Assembly (NCBI GenBank): GCA_004352715.1 | Contig: SCFE01000008.1 | Coordinates: forward strand, 1,437,945-1,470,261 | DNA: 32,317 nt | DNA from: Hofstenia miamia | Taxonomy: Eukaryota; Xenacoelomorpha; Acoela | Reading direction: 5' to 3' | Shown here: positions 9,781 through 20,570 of the stretch, piece after piece | How the letters are laid out: each line of letters starts with the position of its first letter | Position numbering within the stretch: the stretch's first letter is position 1 | Notes under the pieces: model-generated | Databases searched by the model: none | Seen by the model: only the letters and a program-made list of their open reading frames with translations | Told to the model about the DNA's origin: nothing | Made by a program: the position numbers and the translations under genes

Positions 9781-10242
9781 ATTTCTTGTAATCCATTTTT
9801 TGAGTATACATACATCTTCTATTTCATGAACATGAATTTAACTATGTGGTGATAAAATTTTTTTCAAAATTTGTACTAAAGTGTATATTTTGTTTTAGGT
9901 TGTAAGCATTTTTTTCGAGAAACATTGATAAATATTATTAATATCTTCTGACATATATATTAGTTTTGTTTCCTTTCAACTTAATGCGCTCAGGATAATA
10001 ATTGTAAAACTTACAGCTATAATGTGCTCAACTCCGATTCATCACCCACTCGCCAAAAATTGGCTTTAAATCAGGTTACGAATATTGAATTTCAAGGTGT
10101 TAAAGTGAGCTAATATTCTTAGTGTTATAATTCTAAAAATTATATACAATCATGTTATTTTTGTATATATTATTAAAATTTATATTACACTACATAATTA
10201 TATTTTATTTTATGGGACACATAGTTGATTTGTTATTGCTAG
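9781..10242. repeat. Tandem duplication, unit 1 (~0.46 kb)
   Basis: This is the first of two adjacent units. Both begin with ATTTCTTG and a TTGAGTATA segment, pass through TTCATGAACATGAATTTAA and TTTGTACTAAAGTGTAT, and end with GGGACACATAGTTGA. A 56-base core (10012-10067) ends in the palindrome GCCAAAAATTGGC (10052-10064) and differs from its partner in the second unit at only about one position, while the flanks differ more. I see no coding potential. Confidence 0.8.
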
Positions 10243-10707
10243 ATTTCTTGTTTAATCCATTTTTGAGTATAACCATACATCTTCTTTTCATGAACATGAA
10301 TTTAAATATTTGTTGAATAAAATTTTAAAAATTTGTACTAAAGTGTATTTTTTGTTTTAGGTTGAAAGCATTTTTTTCGAGAAATATGAAAATTTTTAAT
10401 ATTTCCTTGGCTAAGATAGTATATTTGTCTTCTTTCTTCTTAACTTTGTGCTACATGAGATAATAATTAACATTGGGAATAGTGTAAAACTTACAGCTAT
10501 AATGTGCTAAACTCCGATTCATCACCCACTCGCCAAAAATTGGCTTTGTACAAATACTGGCGCTGAATCGGGGTTATAATGTCCTAATATTCTTAGAACA
10601 TAGTTTCATAATTTTATACAATTATGTTATTCTAATATATATTATTCTAATATTTTTATTACACTATATAATTATATTTTATTTCATGGGACACATAGTT
10701 GAAAATT
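10243..10707. repeat. Tandem duplication, unit 2 (~0.46 kb)
   Basis: This is the second copy of the 9781-10242 unit, with several small indels. Its conserved core is at 10492-10547 and the palindrome is repeated at 10532-10544. The two copies are directly adjacent with no N between them, so this duplication is less likely to be an assembly artefact than those at 11838 and 20571. Confidence 0.8.
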
Positions 10708-11357
10708 AGGAACATAACTTATTAGAAAATGTGAAAACTATCACATTTTTGAACTCTATGTTTGATGATTTTTCAAATGAAATCAGTTCAAAATCTCATA
10801 CTGAGTATCATTTATCAATTTGCAGTTTAAAAACCAAAGATTTGAAAAGCATAATATTATTTCTGCACGAAAACCTAAATCTTAATGATAATTCTTAGTA
10901 GAATATCCCTAAGGAATATATTTGATCACTTAGTATTAAATATTTATGCAATAGAATGTGTGGACACAATCTCTGAAAATGTAACCGGAAATCTACAGAG
11001 TTTTTAAAATCATTTAGACTTAATAATATTGAAAAAAATTTTCCTACTACTATTATTTTAAGGAGATTCATACCGTATTCCTAGGTCAAACAAAGCACTC
11101 TTAGAATACAATGATTTATTAAAGAGCAAAGAAAATGTTAAAATATTTATTTTAAATGTTTTCAAGTTTTAAACAAAAAACTAAAAATTAGAACATTCTT
11201 CATCGTGATGGAAAACAGGTTTCATTCATGGGTTAAGCCATGATGTAAACATTAAGAAAACCAAGATTTTAGTATGATTACAATTACAAAGAAAATGTCA
11301 TCCCGGGCCCGTCCGGTCTCACCATATAGATAGTAAAATTGGAACATATCAGGATTT
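10708..11357. other. Non-coding AT-rich stretch
   Basis: I see no gene, RNA or repeat boundary here. A short GC-rich CCCGGGCCCG patch lies at about 11302-11311. Confidence 0.4.
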
Positions 11358-11846
11358 TTGCTGACCCGACTGAACTGGCAATGCTTTTTCTCAATCGACT
11401 GTAATCGAATTTTAAATGGTTTCGACTGGTTCCCAGAATTTTATATTTGCAACTTGACGAGATATTTACTCAACATTAGGTCAAAGGTTAAGACTAGAAT
11501 GTTTTTCAAATTTACAGAGTCTTCAAATTATAAGAGCATATTAAGTCTAGATATGTTCTTAAGTCTTGCATCAACAACATCTTCCTTTAAAAGAGTTTCA
11601 GTGATAATATATTGTAGCATTCCATCTTTAGATATATTAAACATAACCGAGGGAACTACTAGTTATTGTGTTATCTATCTAATGAGAGAACAAGAGCATT
11701 TTCATTCCAAGGTTTATCAGTATTCAGAGAATAAGTTAATTCCAAACTTCTTCTTACAGAATCAGGCCTCCGGCCGAAGCGATGAACCATTTCCAATACC
11801 TAATGTCTCAGCTCATTTTAGACTAGAGAAAATGCAATTATTATAG
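11358..11846 (+). CDS. Orphan 162-codon open frame, doubtful
   Basis: This is an open frame with an ATG start and no family I recognise. It is rich in Ser, Phe, Leu and Ile, with no transmembrane segment, signal peptide or catalytic motif. The last nine bases fall within a 175-bp duplicated block, so the stop belongs to that block. In AT-rich DNA a frame of this length is somewhat unusual, but amino-acid composition and context give no support for a real gene. It could be a chance frame or a decayed transposon remnant. Confidence 0.15.
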   Translation: MLTRLNWQCFFSIDCNRILNGFDWFPEFYICNLTRYLLNIRSKVKTRMFFKFTESSNYKSILSLDMFLSLASTTSSFKRVSVIIYCSIPSLDILNITEGTTSYCVIYLMREQEHFHSKVYQYSENKLIPNFFLQNQASGRSDEPFPIPNVSAHFRLEKMQLL

Positions 11847-12012
11847 CTACATGCAAACCGCGCTTCCTAACCGTACTCATCCTTATACCTAATACCTACT
11901 ATCACCTAGACTAGAGGAGTCAAACCAGAGGACCATTTAAAGCCTCAGGTTATCCTACCTTTCGCCCGGAGTGATACCTTAAGCGTTGATCATGTTGATC
12001 AAATACATATAA
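11838..12012. repeat. 175-bp block, copy 1 of duplication across a single N
   Basis: This block is repeated immediately at 12014-12188, separated by one N. The two copies differ at one base (AAGCGTTG against AAGTGTTG). It is GC-richer than its surroundings and contains several near-palindromes (for example TTGATCATGTTGATCAA). The perfect adjacency and lone N suggest that overlapping contig ends were not merged. Confidence 0.85.
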
Positions 12013-12013
12013 N

Positions 12014-12188
12014 TTATTATAGCTACATGCAAACCGCGCTTCCTAACCGTACTCATCCTTATACCTAATACCTACTATCACCTAGACTAGAGGAGTCAAA
12101 CCAGAGGACCATTTAAAGCCTCAGGTTATCCTACCTTTCGCCCGGAGTGATACCTTAAGTGTTGATCATGTTGATCAAATACATATAA
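12014..12188. repeat. 175-bp block, copy 2
   Basis: This is the second copy of 11838-12012 with a single substitution. It is most likely allelic or overlapping contig sequence, not a biological tandem repeat. Confidence 0.85.
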
Positions 12189-12645
12189 AATAATAAAGAT
12201 AATAAAAGATAATAAGAGGGCACTTTATGAAAACTATCTTATCCGAAAAATGCTAAAAGATAATGTTAATAAATATACGGCTGGGGAAATCTATAATAGT
12301 TAAAAGAAAAGCAACTGGAAGCTAGGGTAGCAAAACTTAAATTAAGCAGAAATAACACATTTGAGTATTTACAAATAATGGATAACAATAACACTCACTT
12401 GTGATCAAACGGTGAGTAATAGCAGAACAAATGTTTAAAACTACTGCGATGTCTGAAATTCAAATTACGCAAACAAAATGGATTCCTCATACGAGCAACC
12501 AATCAAAATACAAAGAATATTCAATCACTAATTGTACATTGCTTAACGTCGCTATATTACTAAATCGACACATAATATCAATTTACAAATTAGGGATGCA
12601 AATATACTACAATAGGATTTAATATCATTTGCTAAATTTCACAAT
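12189..12645. other. Non-coding stretch
   Basis: I see no supported gene or RNA here. Short open frames exist but none resembles a protein. Confidence 0.4.
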
Positions 12646-12649
12646 ATCT

Positions 12650-12735
12650 TCTCTTCAAGTTGCTGCACAAATTCCATATATCCTCTTGTTTACATGGCTC
12701 CTAAAGTTCCGAAGATGATGACAGCTGAGTTGTCT
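12650..12735 (-). pseudogene. Probable non-LTR retrotransposon C-terminal scrap
   Basis: On the minus strand this reads VDNSAVIIFGTLGAM, one stop, then TRGYMEFVQQLEEKIL. The pattern (hydrophobic strand, GTLGA, short gap, FVQQLE) resembles the end of reverse-transcriptase ORFs in which an I-G-T-L-G-type turn is followed by an amphipathic helix. Only about 30 residues are recognisable and no flanking element ends are visible. It might be the tail of a relative of the reverse transcriptase at 18987-19984, which runs into a gap before its own C-terminus. Confidence 0.35.
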
Positions 12736-12739
12736 ACAA

Positions 12740-13905
12740 TTTTTTAATCATTGCAACGTTGATTTTTTAAATTTGTTGATAACTTTGCAATTTTTTATCT
12801 TAATATCTTATTAAATAATCCAAATTTAATTAGCATGTCTCATTGAACAAAAAATGTATTGCAGGCAGGATTGTTATGTATCGCATATTTTCAAATCAAT
12901 ATCCAATCCAATCCACAAAAATGTACATGGATCGATCAATAAAGGATCCATACCCATCGGGAAAATTCCCTGAGGATAAATTTAAAACACACCTACATTT
13001 TTTGAGTTGTTTTAAAAACTTATTTATACAAACATCTCAATGAGAATACTGTTTTAAGCAAGTACTAATATTTAGAACAAGACTTGTCAACAGCCGAGCT
13101 TCTAACGAGCCGAGCCGAGCCGAGCCGAGCCTGAGTACATTATTTGATATANNNNNNNNNNGTTTACAAGTCTGTTTAGAACAGTATATCAAGAATGTAC
13201 AATTAGCTCTCACTGTGTAATTATGTGATTGGTAGACAAGTATAATGTTGTCAGATTTGTACAACAAAATGATTATGAGTTCATTATCATTGTTCATTAT
13301 AAGCCATAAAATATAATAATCAACATGCAATAAAACGAATAACTTTATCTGTTAGTCTTTATGTTTTATCTACAATACTCAAATGGACATCCATAAAGTA
13401 AATTTTGTGATGCATATCTAGATCCATATGACTGGCAAGTTGATTAATAACCTCTTTGATTCAATGGGCAAACAAGACTTATATACAGTATGGCTGAAAA
13501 ACGAATAGAATATATTTCCAATAATATAAATAGAAATTTAGTGTTGCTTTAAATGAATTGCGAGGAGTCGAAATAAATTTAATGCTACTGTGAGCTGAGT
13601 GCGCAAAGAATTAAATTCATTCTTTCATTACAAACAGTACAGCGTACTAAAGCACTATGCAAAACAGTTGGCATCGTGAAATTGACATTCGTCTGAATAA
13701 CAACAACTTTGTTTTGTTTGCTTCGTTGAAAGTTTCTTATAATCATTAAGCCAGAAGTTCAATCTACGCTGGACAGGTATGTATTATTGACGTTTGCTCT
13801 TTAAGCATAGCGCATTACGTAACCGTAGTTGTATCTCATTCTCATATCATAGACTGTTAAGATCTGTAAATTTATGGATAATCTGTGCCTAAATATAGTA
13901 TTAGC

Positions 13906-13906
<1 letters not shown>
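12740..13906. other. Non-coding stretch with GAGCC array and 10-base gap
   Basis: This holds a (GAGCC)n array at about 13107-13135 and ten Ns at 13152-13161. A perfect donor-like CAG/GTATGT sits at 13776/13777. No reading frame is convincing. The donor could belong to a non-coding first exon, but no partner acceptor or downstream coding exon is evident. Confidence 0.4.
13107..13135. repeat. (GAGCC)n short tandem array
   Basis: At least four perfect five-base GAGCC units are followed by a degenerate one, an isolated GC-rich array in AT-rich DNA about 17 bases before a 10-N gap. Confidence 0.8.

Positions 13907-13937
<31 letters not shown>
13907..13937. repeat. (TA)n microsatellite
   Basis: A pure TA run is followed within five bases by a single N (13942) and then CAGTGGCGGTGCGTGG, which resembles a hAT-type terminal sequence. 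Confidence 0.9.
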
Positions 13938-13940
<3 letters not shown>

Positions 13941-14099
13941 GNCAGTGGCGGTGCGTGGCTGTAGTAGTTGCATAGGCAAAATTTTACAAACATTGGGAAG
14001 GGAAAGCTTAACTAACTTATTTCCGAAATATAATACAAATAAGATATATAATGTATTTGCAATATGTAATATCGTAGATGCATTAGAAAATTAAAATCG

Positions 14100-14297
14100 A
14101 TGCATTAGCAAATTTAGTAAATGTAAAAGCGCATTTCACTTATAAAGTAGTTCAATTCGCCTATTTTTCTTACACAATTTGTCAATAACTTTTTCAAATA
14201 AACCATACTTATTACGAAGATTTATCAAAATTTTTTTTTCGATTGAAAGAAGTGCTAAATTGGAAAGTCTTTCTTGGCCTTACATATATATGTATAA

Positions 14298-14330
<33 letters not shown>

Positions 14331-14386
14331 AATATGTATATATATGTACATATATATATATATATATTTATACATGCATATATATA

Positions 14387-14418
<32 letters not shown>

Positions 14419-15774
14419 CTGTATCAAAAGCTATCTATTTTCTATCTTGTAAATCCGACATTTAAAACAATGTTAAAAGATGGAGGTCGCATCACTTCAA
14501 AATTATATTCACTTAGAAAACTGAAATCTATATTTCTTAGTCTAGAATTACACATAAATAGCATTGATTGAAAATTGACTGAATTTCACTTTGTAAACAG
14601 GAAAGAATACTATTGGCGCAAAATGCTTGGATTAAAATAAAAATCTTGCTTCTCCTTCCTAAAATTTCATTGTAACAACTTTGTTTTTACTTACCCATCG
14701 TTCATTATCGAAAATTAAATAATTTCACTATGCAAGTGCATATGGTTTAAATATATCAAAACATGAATAGTAGTAAATATGAAATANGAAAATACTTCTA
14801 AACCTAATCTTGAACGTACAAATTTCACTGCATTTGGGACGATTTTTTGCCCGAATCCTTGATATGCAAATTCATTTCGCATGGTTTTTGGGATTTAATG
14901 GTAGCGCATCTTTACTGATAATTTATTAATTCATTAATAACGTTTTGAGGGAGCATAGTTCTTCGATTGATATCGTCGAAATTCGTACCAAAAACTGCCG
15001 TTGTATCGTCATCAGTTTTGCAGTAATGCAATATCTATGCCGAACAAATTGTTTGATAAGAAAAATTGAATTTGAATTCAATACTTTAAAAGTGATTAGG
15101 AATTCATTAATGCATATTCCTTTGCAATATAAAATATCTTGATTCTTTTACAAATAATTATTTTTTACACGCATTTCACTGACTGTAAGTGAATGATAAT
15201 CCAAAAATATGGTGCTTATGTGTTAATATTGAAGCTTAAGCAAATGTAAACGGTTTTACGTAAGCTATTAAAAAATTGCAAAATTATATAGGACACAACT
15301 AAGGAGAAATAGGACTTTCTAATTTTCCAAAAAAAGTTTAATAGACAATTTTGACTCGGTGAATGGTGTAATTTAATTTATTTATATCTACGATTAGTAA
15401 TATGCTAACTGGGTAGAGGGAGAGAGGAAAAATGTGCAAGAATGAGATTAGTGTTAAATTTTTAAAAGTCAACGGGGAAGCTAATAGACAGTTTAGCTTA
15501 ATGTTTGGATAGTTCAAAAGGCATAATTTTAAACTGACTCCCTCGTTTGATTTCTAACACAATTACTACTCTTCAAGATTTCTTATACTTTGCTTTGGAC
15601 TGACTATGATTCTTGCCCTGAAAAAGTTTTAAGATTTTTTTGACAAAATGCTGTCAACATTTTAGATTTTTTGCAAAAGTTGCTATTATGTACAGTTTGG
15701 CAAATTTTTTTGGATTATTTGACAGCATTTGTAAAAACAAATGAACTAAATATAATCAAAGTACCATAGATATA
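14100..15774. other. Non-coding stretch with TATA/TATG low-complexity tract
   Basis: A TATA/TATG/TACA tract covers 14283-14420, and frames through it are translated microsatellite. A single N lies at 14787. I find no recognisable gene. Small open frames such as 14945-15142 match nothing I know. Confidence 0.45.
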
Positions 15775-16341
15775 TTGGGTTGTCAGATAAGTTCGTACGG
15801 TTTTTATAGCACATAATTGAAATGAACATTAAACCACATTAGAAATATAAAAAAGTTCTTTATTAATCAATGATGTATTCTCCTTCACTTTTTACAACTT
15901 TATCCCATCGTTCTACAAGTTTCATAATACCGCTGCGGTAAAAATCACTGGACTTGGAGACAAAAAAATTATCCAGCCATGTTTTTAGCTCCTCGTTGGT
16001 GTCGAAGGAAACGCCTCGAAGATTGTTGGAAATGCTCGTTCTTGTCAACTTGGCACTCCATTTCGAAAGCCACAAAAATTTGTGATTCAAACCAACAAAA
16101 TTTTGCCTACTGAGTGCAGCTTCAAAATTCAAACGTCCAACAAGCTCTCTCGACAAGCAAGAGCGGTGAGATAAAAATTCAAAATTCAAACGTCGAACAA
16201 GCTCTCTCATAACACAGCAAACTAATTTAAGTGCATATAGCATAGTACAATTGAAACGCTTTTAGCATTAAGGCAAATAAATGTTTTGTGTTGATAAAAA
16301 TAACATTCATAAAACCCGCACAAACTTATCTGACAACCTAA
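15775..16341 (-). mobile_element. Internally deleted mariner element with TA target duplication
   Basis: The ends are near-perfect inverted repeats of about 33 bases starting TT(G/A)GGTTGTCAGATAAGTT, at 15775 and, inverted, ending at 16341. They are flanked by TA at 15773-15774 and 16342-16343, the standard Tc1/mariner target duplication. The element is only 567 bp, against about 1.3 kb for a full mariner, and keeps just the transposase C-terminus. A segment of about 30 bases (TTCAAACGTCCAACAAGC-like) occurs twice, at about 16120-16148 and 16176-16208, a small internal tandem duplication. It is non-autonomous and would need transposase from a full-length relative. Confidence 0.88.
15863..16060 (-). 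pseudogene. mariner transposase C-terminal remnant
   Basis: The minus-strand frame ends NLRGVSFDTNEELKTWLDNF, then SSDFYRSGIMKLVERWDKVV and EGEYIID. That is the usual last 50 or so residues of mariner transposases (FYR-x-GI-x-KL-x-RW, then GEYI). The catalytic D,D(34)D region and the helix-turn-helix N-terminus are missing. Upstream residues of the open frame come from the 5' region and its duplicated segment. The protein would be non-catalytic. Confidence 0.88.
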
Positions 16342-16441
16342 TAGAAAGTGAAGGAAAACTGTAAACAAGACTCAAGCAACAGGTACTAGTCGAGTGTTTG
16401 ATTATTTACTTAGATGTGCTATAAATATTCACTGAATGTTA

Positions 16442-17441
16442 NNNNNNNNNNNNNNNNNNNNNNNNNNNNNNNNNNNNNNNNNNNNNNNNNNNNNNNNNNN
16501 NNNNNNNNNNNNNNNNNNNNNNNNNNNNNNNNNNNNNNNNNNNNNNNNNNNNNNNNNNNNNNNNNNNNNNNNNNNNNNNNNNNNNNNNNNNNNNNNNNNN
16601 NNNNNNNNNNNNNNNNNNNNNNNNNNNNNNNNNNNNNNNNNNNNNNNNNNNNNNNNNNNNNNNNNNNNNNNNNNNNNNNNNNNNNNNNNNNNNNNNNNNN
16701 NNNNNNNNNNNNNNNNNNNNNNNNNNNNNNNNNNNNNNNNNNNNNNNNNNNNNNNNNNNNNNNNNNNNNNNNNNNNNNNNNNNNNNNNNNNNNNNNNNNN
16801 NNNNNNNNNNNNNNNNNNNNNNNNNNNNNNNNNNNNNNNNNNNNNNNNNNNNNNNNNNNNNNNNNNNNNNNNNNNNNNNNNNNNNNNNNNNNNNNNNNNN
16901 NNNNNNNNNNNNNNNNNNNNNNNNNNNNNNNNNNNNNNNNNNNNNNNNNNNNNNNNNNNNNNNNNNNNNNNNNNNNNNNNNNNNNNNNNNNNNNNNNNNN
17001 NNNNNNNNNNNNNNNNNNNNNNNNNNNNNNNNNNNNNNNNNNNNNNNNNNNNNNNNNNNNNNNNNNNNNNNNNNNNNNNNNNNNNNNNNNNNNNNNNNNN
17101 NNNNNNNNNNNNNNNNNNNNNNNNNNNNNNNNNNNNNNNNNNNNNNNNNNNNNNNNNNNNNNNNNNNNNNNNNNNNNNNNNNNNNNNNNNNNNNNNNNNN
17201 NNNNNNNNNNNNNNNNNNNNNNNNNNNNNNNNNNNNNNNNNNNNNNNNNNNNNNNNNNNNNNNNNNNNNNNNNNNNNNNNNNNNNNNNNNNNNNNNNNNN
17301 NNNNNNNNNNNNNNNNNNNNNNNNNNNNNNNNNNNNNNNNNNNNNNNNNNNNNNNNNNNNNNNNNNNNNNNNNNNNNNNNNNNNNNNNNNNNNNNNNNNN
17401 NNNNNNNNNNNNNNNNNNNNNNNNNNNNNNNNNNNNNNNNN
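16442..17441. other. Assembly gap of exactly 1000 Ns
   Basis: One thousand Ns, a round number typical of a placeholder gap. A (TA)n run (17442-17474) begins right after it, so the break was probably caused by the microsatellite. Confidence 0.97.
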
Positions 17442-17478
<37 letters not shown>

Positions 17479-18113
17479 GGTATTCCAAAATTTCTTTTTT
17501 AGCTTTAGTGTGGGATGGTGGAAAAACAGTGTAAATTAACTTAAATAATAAAATTTTTCACGATTTATTAAATTACGTCATGCTCTTCCTTCATTTAAAT
17601 TTTACATTAGAAAGTTAAATATGCACTATAAAATACCTCTGTTATTGTTACGGAGGTATTGTATTTAAGAAGTTGCTTTGATATTTATATTTGTATATTT
17701 GTTAGCTAAACAGTGGTTTTTTATGGAATCTCAAAAATCATTAAAATTTTTAAAAGACATGATTTGATTTTGAATAAATTGAAAATTATGTTTTTGTAAT
17801 AATATAAAAAATAATTGAACCACAACCAATTGAAAACATTCTAGGACTGCACCTGCCTTAAGAATCACGAAATCACAAATTAGGTCTAACTGTTGAAAGG
17901 CCATTAAGCTAGTTTAAAAACTTCCTACATTCAGACATTTTATTGGTAGATTTATGGCTTAATGAGCTTGAAGCTTAAAATACCATGTTTTTAAATTATT
18001 ACTGAGGAATATTAACTAATGGAGCACATTGCATTCACTTCATTATCAAGAACAATTGATAAAATGATATTATAAGGACACTTGAAAAAATCGTATGCAA
18101 AATATATATTTAC
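17442..18113. other. Non-coding AT-rich stretch between gaps
   Basis: It begins with a (TA)n run (17442-17474). I see nothing else I can support as a gene or element. Confidence 0.45.
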
Positions 18114-18135
18114 ATATATATATATATATATATAT

Positions 18136-18986
18136 NNNNNNNNNNNNNNNNNNNNNNNNNNNNNNNNNNNNNNNNNNNNNNNNNNNNNNNNNNNNNNNNN
18201 NNNNNNNNNNNNNNNNNNNNNNNNNNNNNNNNNNNNNNNNNNNNNNNNNNNNNNNNNNNNNNNNNNNNNNNNNNNNNNNNNNNNNNNNNNNNNNNNNNNN
18301 NNNNNNNNNNNNNNNNNNNNNNNNNNNNNNNNNNNNNNNNNNNNNNNNNNNNNNNNNNNNNNNNNNNNNNNNNNNNNNNNNNNNNNNNNNNNNNNNNNNN
18401 NNNNNNNNNNNNNNNNNNNNNNNNNNNNNNNNNNNNNNNNNNNNNNNNNNNNNNNNNNNNNNNNNNNNNNNNNNNNNNNNNNNNNNNNNNNNNNNNNNNN
18501 NNNNNNNNNNNNNNNNNNNNNNNNNNNNNNNNNNNNNNNNNNNNNNNNNNNNNNNNNNNNNNNNNNNNNNNNNNNNNNNNNNNNNNNNNNNNNNNNNNNN
18601 NNNNNNNNNNNNNNNNNNNNNNNNNNNNNNNNNNNNNNNNNNNNNNNNNNNNNNNNNNNNNNNNNNNNNNNNNNNNNNNNNNNNNNNNNNNNNNNNNNNN
18701 NNNNNNNNNNNNNNNNNNNNNNNNNNNNNNNNNNNNNNNNNNNNNNNNNNNNNNNNNNNNNNNNNNNNNNNNNNNNNNNNNNNNNNNNNNNNNNNNNNNN
18801 NNNNNNNNNNNNNNNNNNNNNNNNNNNNNNNNNNNNNNNNNNNNNNNNNNNNNNNNNNNNNNNNNNNNNNNNNNNNNNNNNNNNNNNNNNNNNNNNNNNN
18901 NNNNNNNNNNNNNNNNNNNNNNNNNNNNNNNNNNNNNNNNNNNNNNNNNNNNNNNNNNNNNNNNNNNNNNNNNNNNNNNNNNNNNN
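18136..18986. other. Assembly gap of 851 Ns
   Basis: The gap follows a (TA)n run (18114-18135). On its right side it swallows the 3' part of the reverse transcriptase read from 19984 leftwards. Confidence 0.97.
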
Positions 18987-19984
18987 CTCTCTGATTCCAT
19001 CCTACTCTGGTATATCTTCTTTCCTTCACTCTCAGTTCTTATCTTCTTCAACTCCTTAGTGACCTCTAGTAGGGACCCCTCAGGTTGCTCTTCTACATAT
19101 TCCTTTAGCCCTAGTGCTTCTGCTTCTACAGTCTCCTCCACACTTAGCAGCCCTTTACCTCCCTTATGCCTTGTCATGTACAGCCTATCTACATCTCCAT
19201 TGAGGTTGAATGCTCTCTCTGCTGCTAGTATCTTCCTTGTCTCCCTGTCTAATTCCCTCAGTTCATTCTTATTCCACCTAACTATTCCTGCCGAATATCT
19301 CAACACTGGTATTGCCCACGTATTAATTGCCTTTATGCTGTTCTGCCCATTTAATGCTGACTTCTGTAGTACCTTCCTTACTCTCCTCTTGTACTCTTTC
19401 CTTAGCCTCATCTTCATTTCCATGTGATCTGTTCTGTCCTTCTCTATTACTCCTAAGTACTTGTACCCCTCCTTGACTTCCTCAATCTTATCCCCACTGC
19501 TTGTCCTCAAACCTTCCCCGTCCACACACTTGCCTCTAGTCATTATCACTGCTGCACACTTTCCTAATCCAAACTCCAACTCTGAATCTCTGCTTGCCTT
19601 CTCCAATGTCTCCACTTGCTTCTGCAACATCTTCCTTGAACTAGCATACATCTTCAGGTCGTCCATGTACCACAGGTGACTCATTGCTCTACCATTCTTC
19701 TCCATCTTATACCCTATGCCTGTCTCCTCTTTAACTTTTCTGTGATCGGTATTAAGCTAACTACAAACAGTAGTGGCGCTAAGCTGTCTCCCTGGAATAT
19801 ACCCCGTCTAAACCTCAACCTCTGCCCATCTATCTCAATCTGCCACTTTCCCATCTCCATCTCTAGAAACTCAAACCATTTCTGTGAAACTCCATTAGCC
19901 TCTAACGTCTTCAACACCCACTTATGTGATATGCTGTCATATGCCTTCCTGTAGGCTATCCATGCCATTGCCAAGTTCGTCTTC
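18987..19984 (-). pseudogene. Non-LTR retrotransposon reverse transcriptase, truncated at both ends
   Basis: On the minus strand, 19984 to about 19720 gives IAYRKAYDSISHKW (palm motif A with its Asp) and RRGIFQGDSLAPLLF (motif B). After a frameshift near 19720 the reading continues GYKMEKNGRAMSHLWYMDDL (motif C, YMDD) and a long C-terminal part with RKIL, DVDRLYMTRHKGGKGL and EYVEEQPEGSLLEV. These are typical of a widespread LINE-type reverse transcriptase in invertebrates and vertebrates; I cannot fix the clade. The 5' end is cut just before motif A at an (ATT)n tract, and the 3' end enters the N gap. GC content is clearly higher than in neighbouring DNA, suggesting a comparatively young insertion. 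Confidence 0.85.
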
Positions 19985-19985
19985 C

Positions 19986-20052
<67 letters not shown>
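19986..20052. repeat. (ATT)n microsatellite
   Basis: This is a nearly pure ATT run touching the broken 5' end of the reverse transcriptase. It marks the truncation point and may have served as insertion or recombination site. Confidence 0.92.
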
Positions 20053-20053
<1 letters not shown>

Positions 20054-20505
20054 CAGAATAGGCCCCTCAAATTAGCCATGGCAATTATTTTAGTGTAATT
20101 AGAATAATGCTTACATTTATCCTTCTGCAATCTCTCATTAAATTTGCTATAAAGTGAGTTTTTCTTATTTTGATGTATATTTTTATTTCGAATTTCTTAT
20201 GTAACTAACTAAAAATATTAACAAAAGTTACTCTTGAGAATTTAAGAAATTTCGTAAAAATTAAATGTTTGAAGGTTTTTATTTTTCTTACATTTAATGA
20301 TTTTCGGTTGCAAACACATTTATGGATTTGAAAAAAAACCAAGGTGAAAAAAGAGACTTATTCTAATCTGGGTTATGCAGAGCAAGATATATTAAGCTTT
20401 GCGAGGAAACTCACTCAACAGCAGAGAGAGAAAGTATGACGCCGCTTTGTTGGAAGTTATTGTCATGGATAGAAAACTATTGAAGATTCTGTGGGGTCAT
20501 ACAGG

Positions 20506-20542
<37 letters not shown>

Positions 20543-20570
20543 CTAATTAGAGGGTTAATCTACTTATCAA
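20053..20570. other. Non-coding stretch with (TA)n
   Basis: I see no gene here. A (TA)n run occupies 20507-20539, just before the duplicated block that starts at 20571. Confidence 0.45.

Noticed and set aside
11838-12188. CRISPR-like or genuine tandem satellite at the 175-bp duplication
   Set aside because: There are only two copies, with one substitution and a lone N between them; contig overlap is the simpler explanation.
13771-13782. Splice donor CAG/GTATGT as evidence of a real first exon
   Set aside because: An isolated consensus match with no acceptor, coding exon or promoter context that I can support.
14243-14571. Tyr/Ile-rich frames at 14243-14571
   Set aside because: They are translations of the TATA/TATG low-complexity tract.
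16414-17539. Long open frames across the 1000-N gap, and similar ones at 18070-19059
   Set aside because: They are open only because Ns contain no stop codons, plus translated TA microsatellite.
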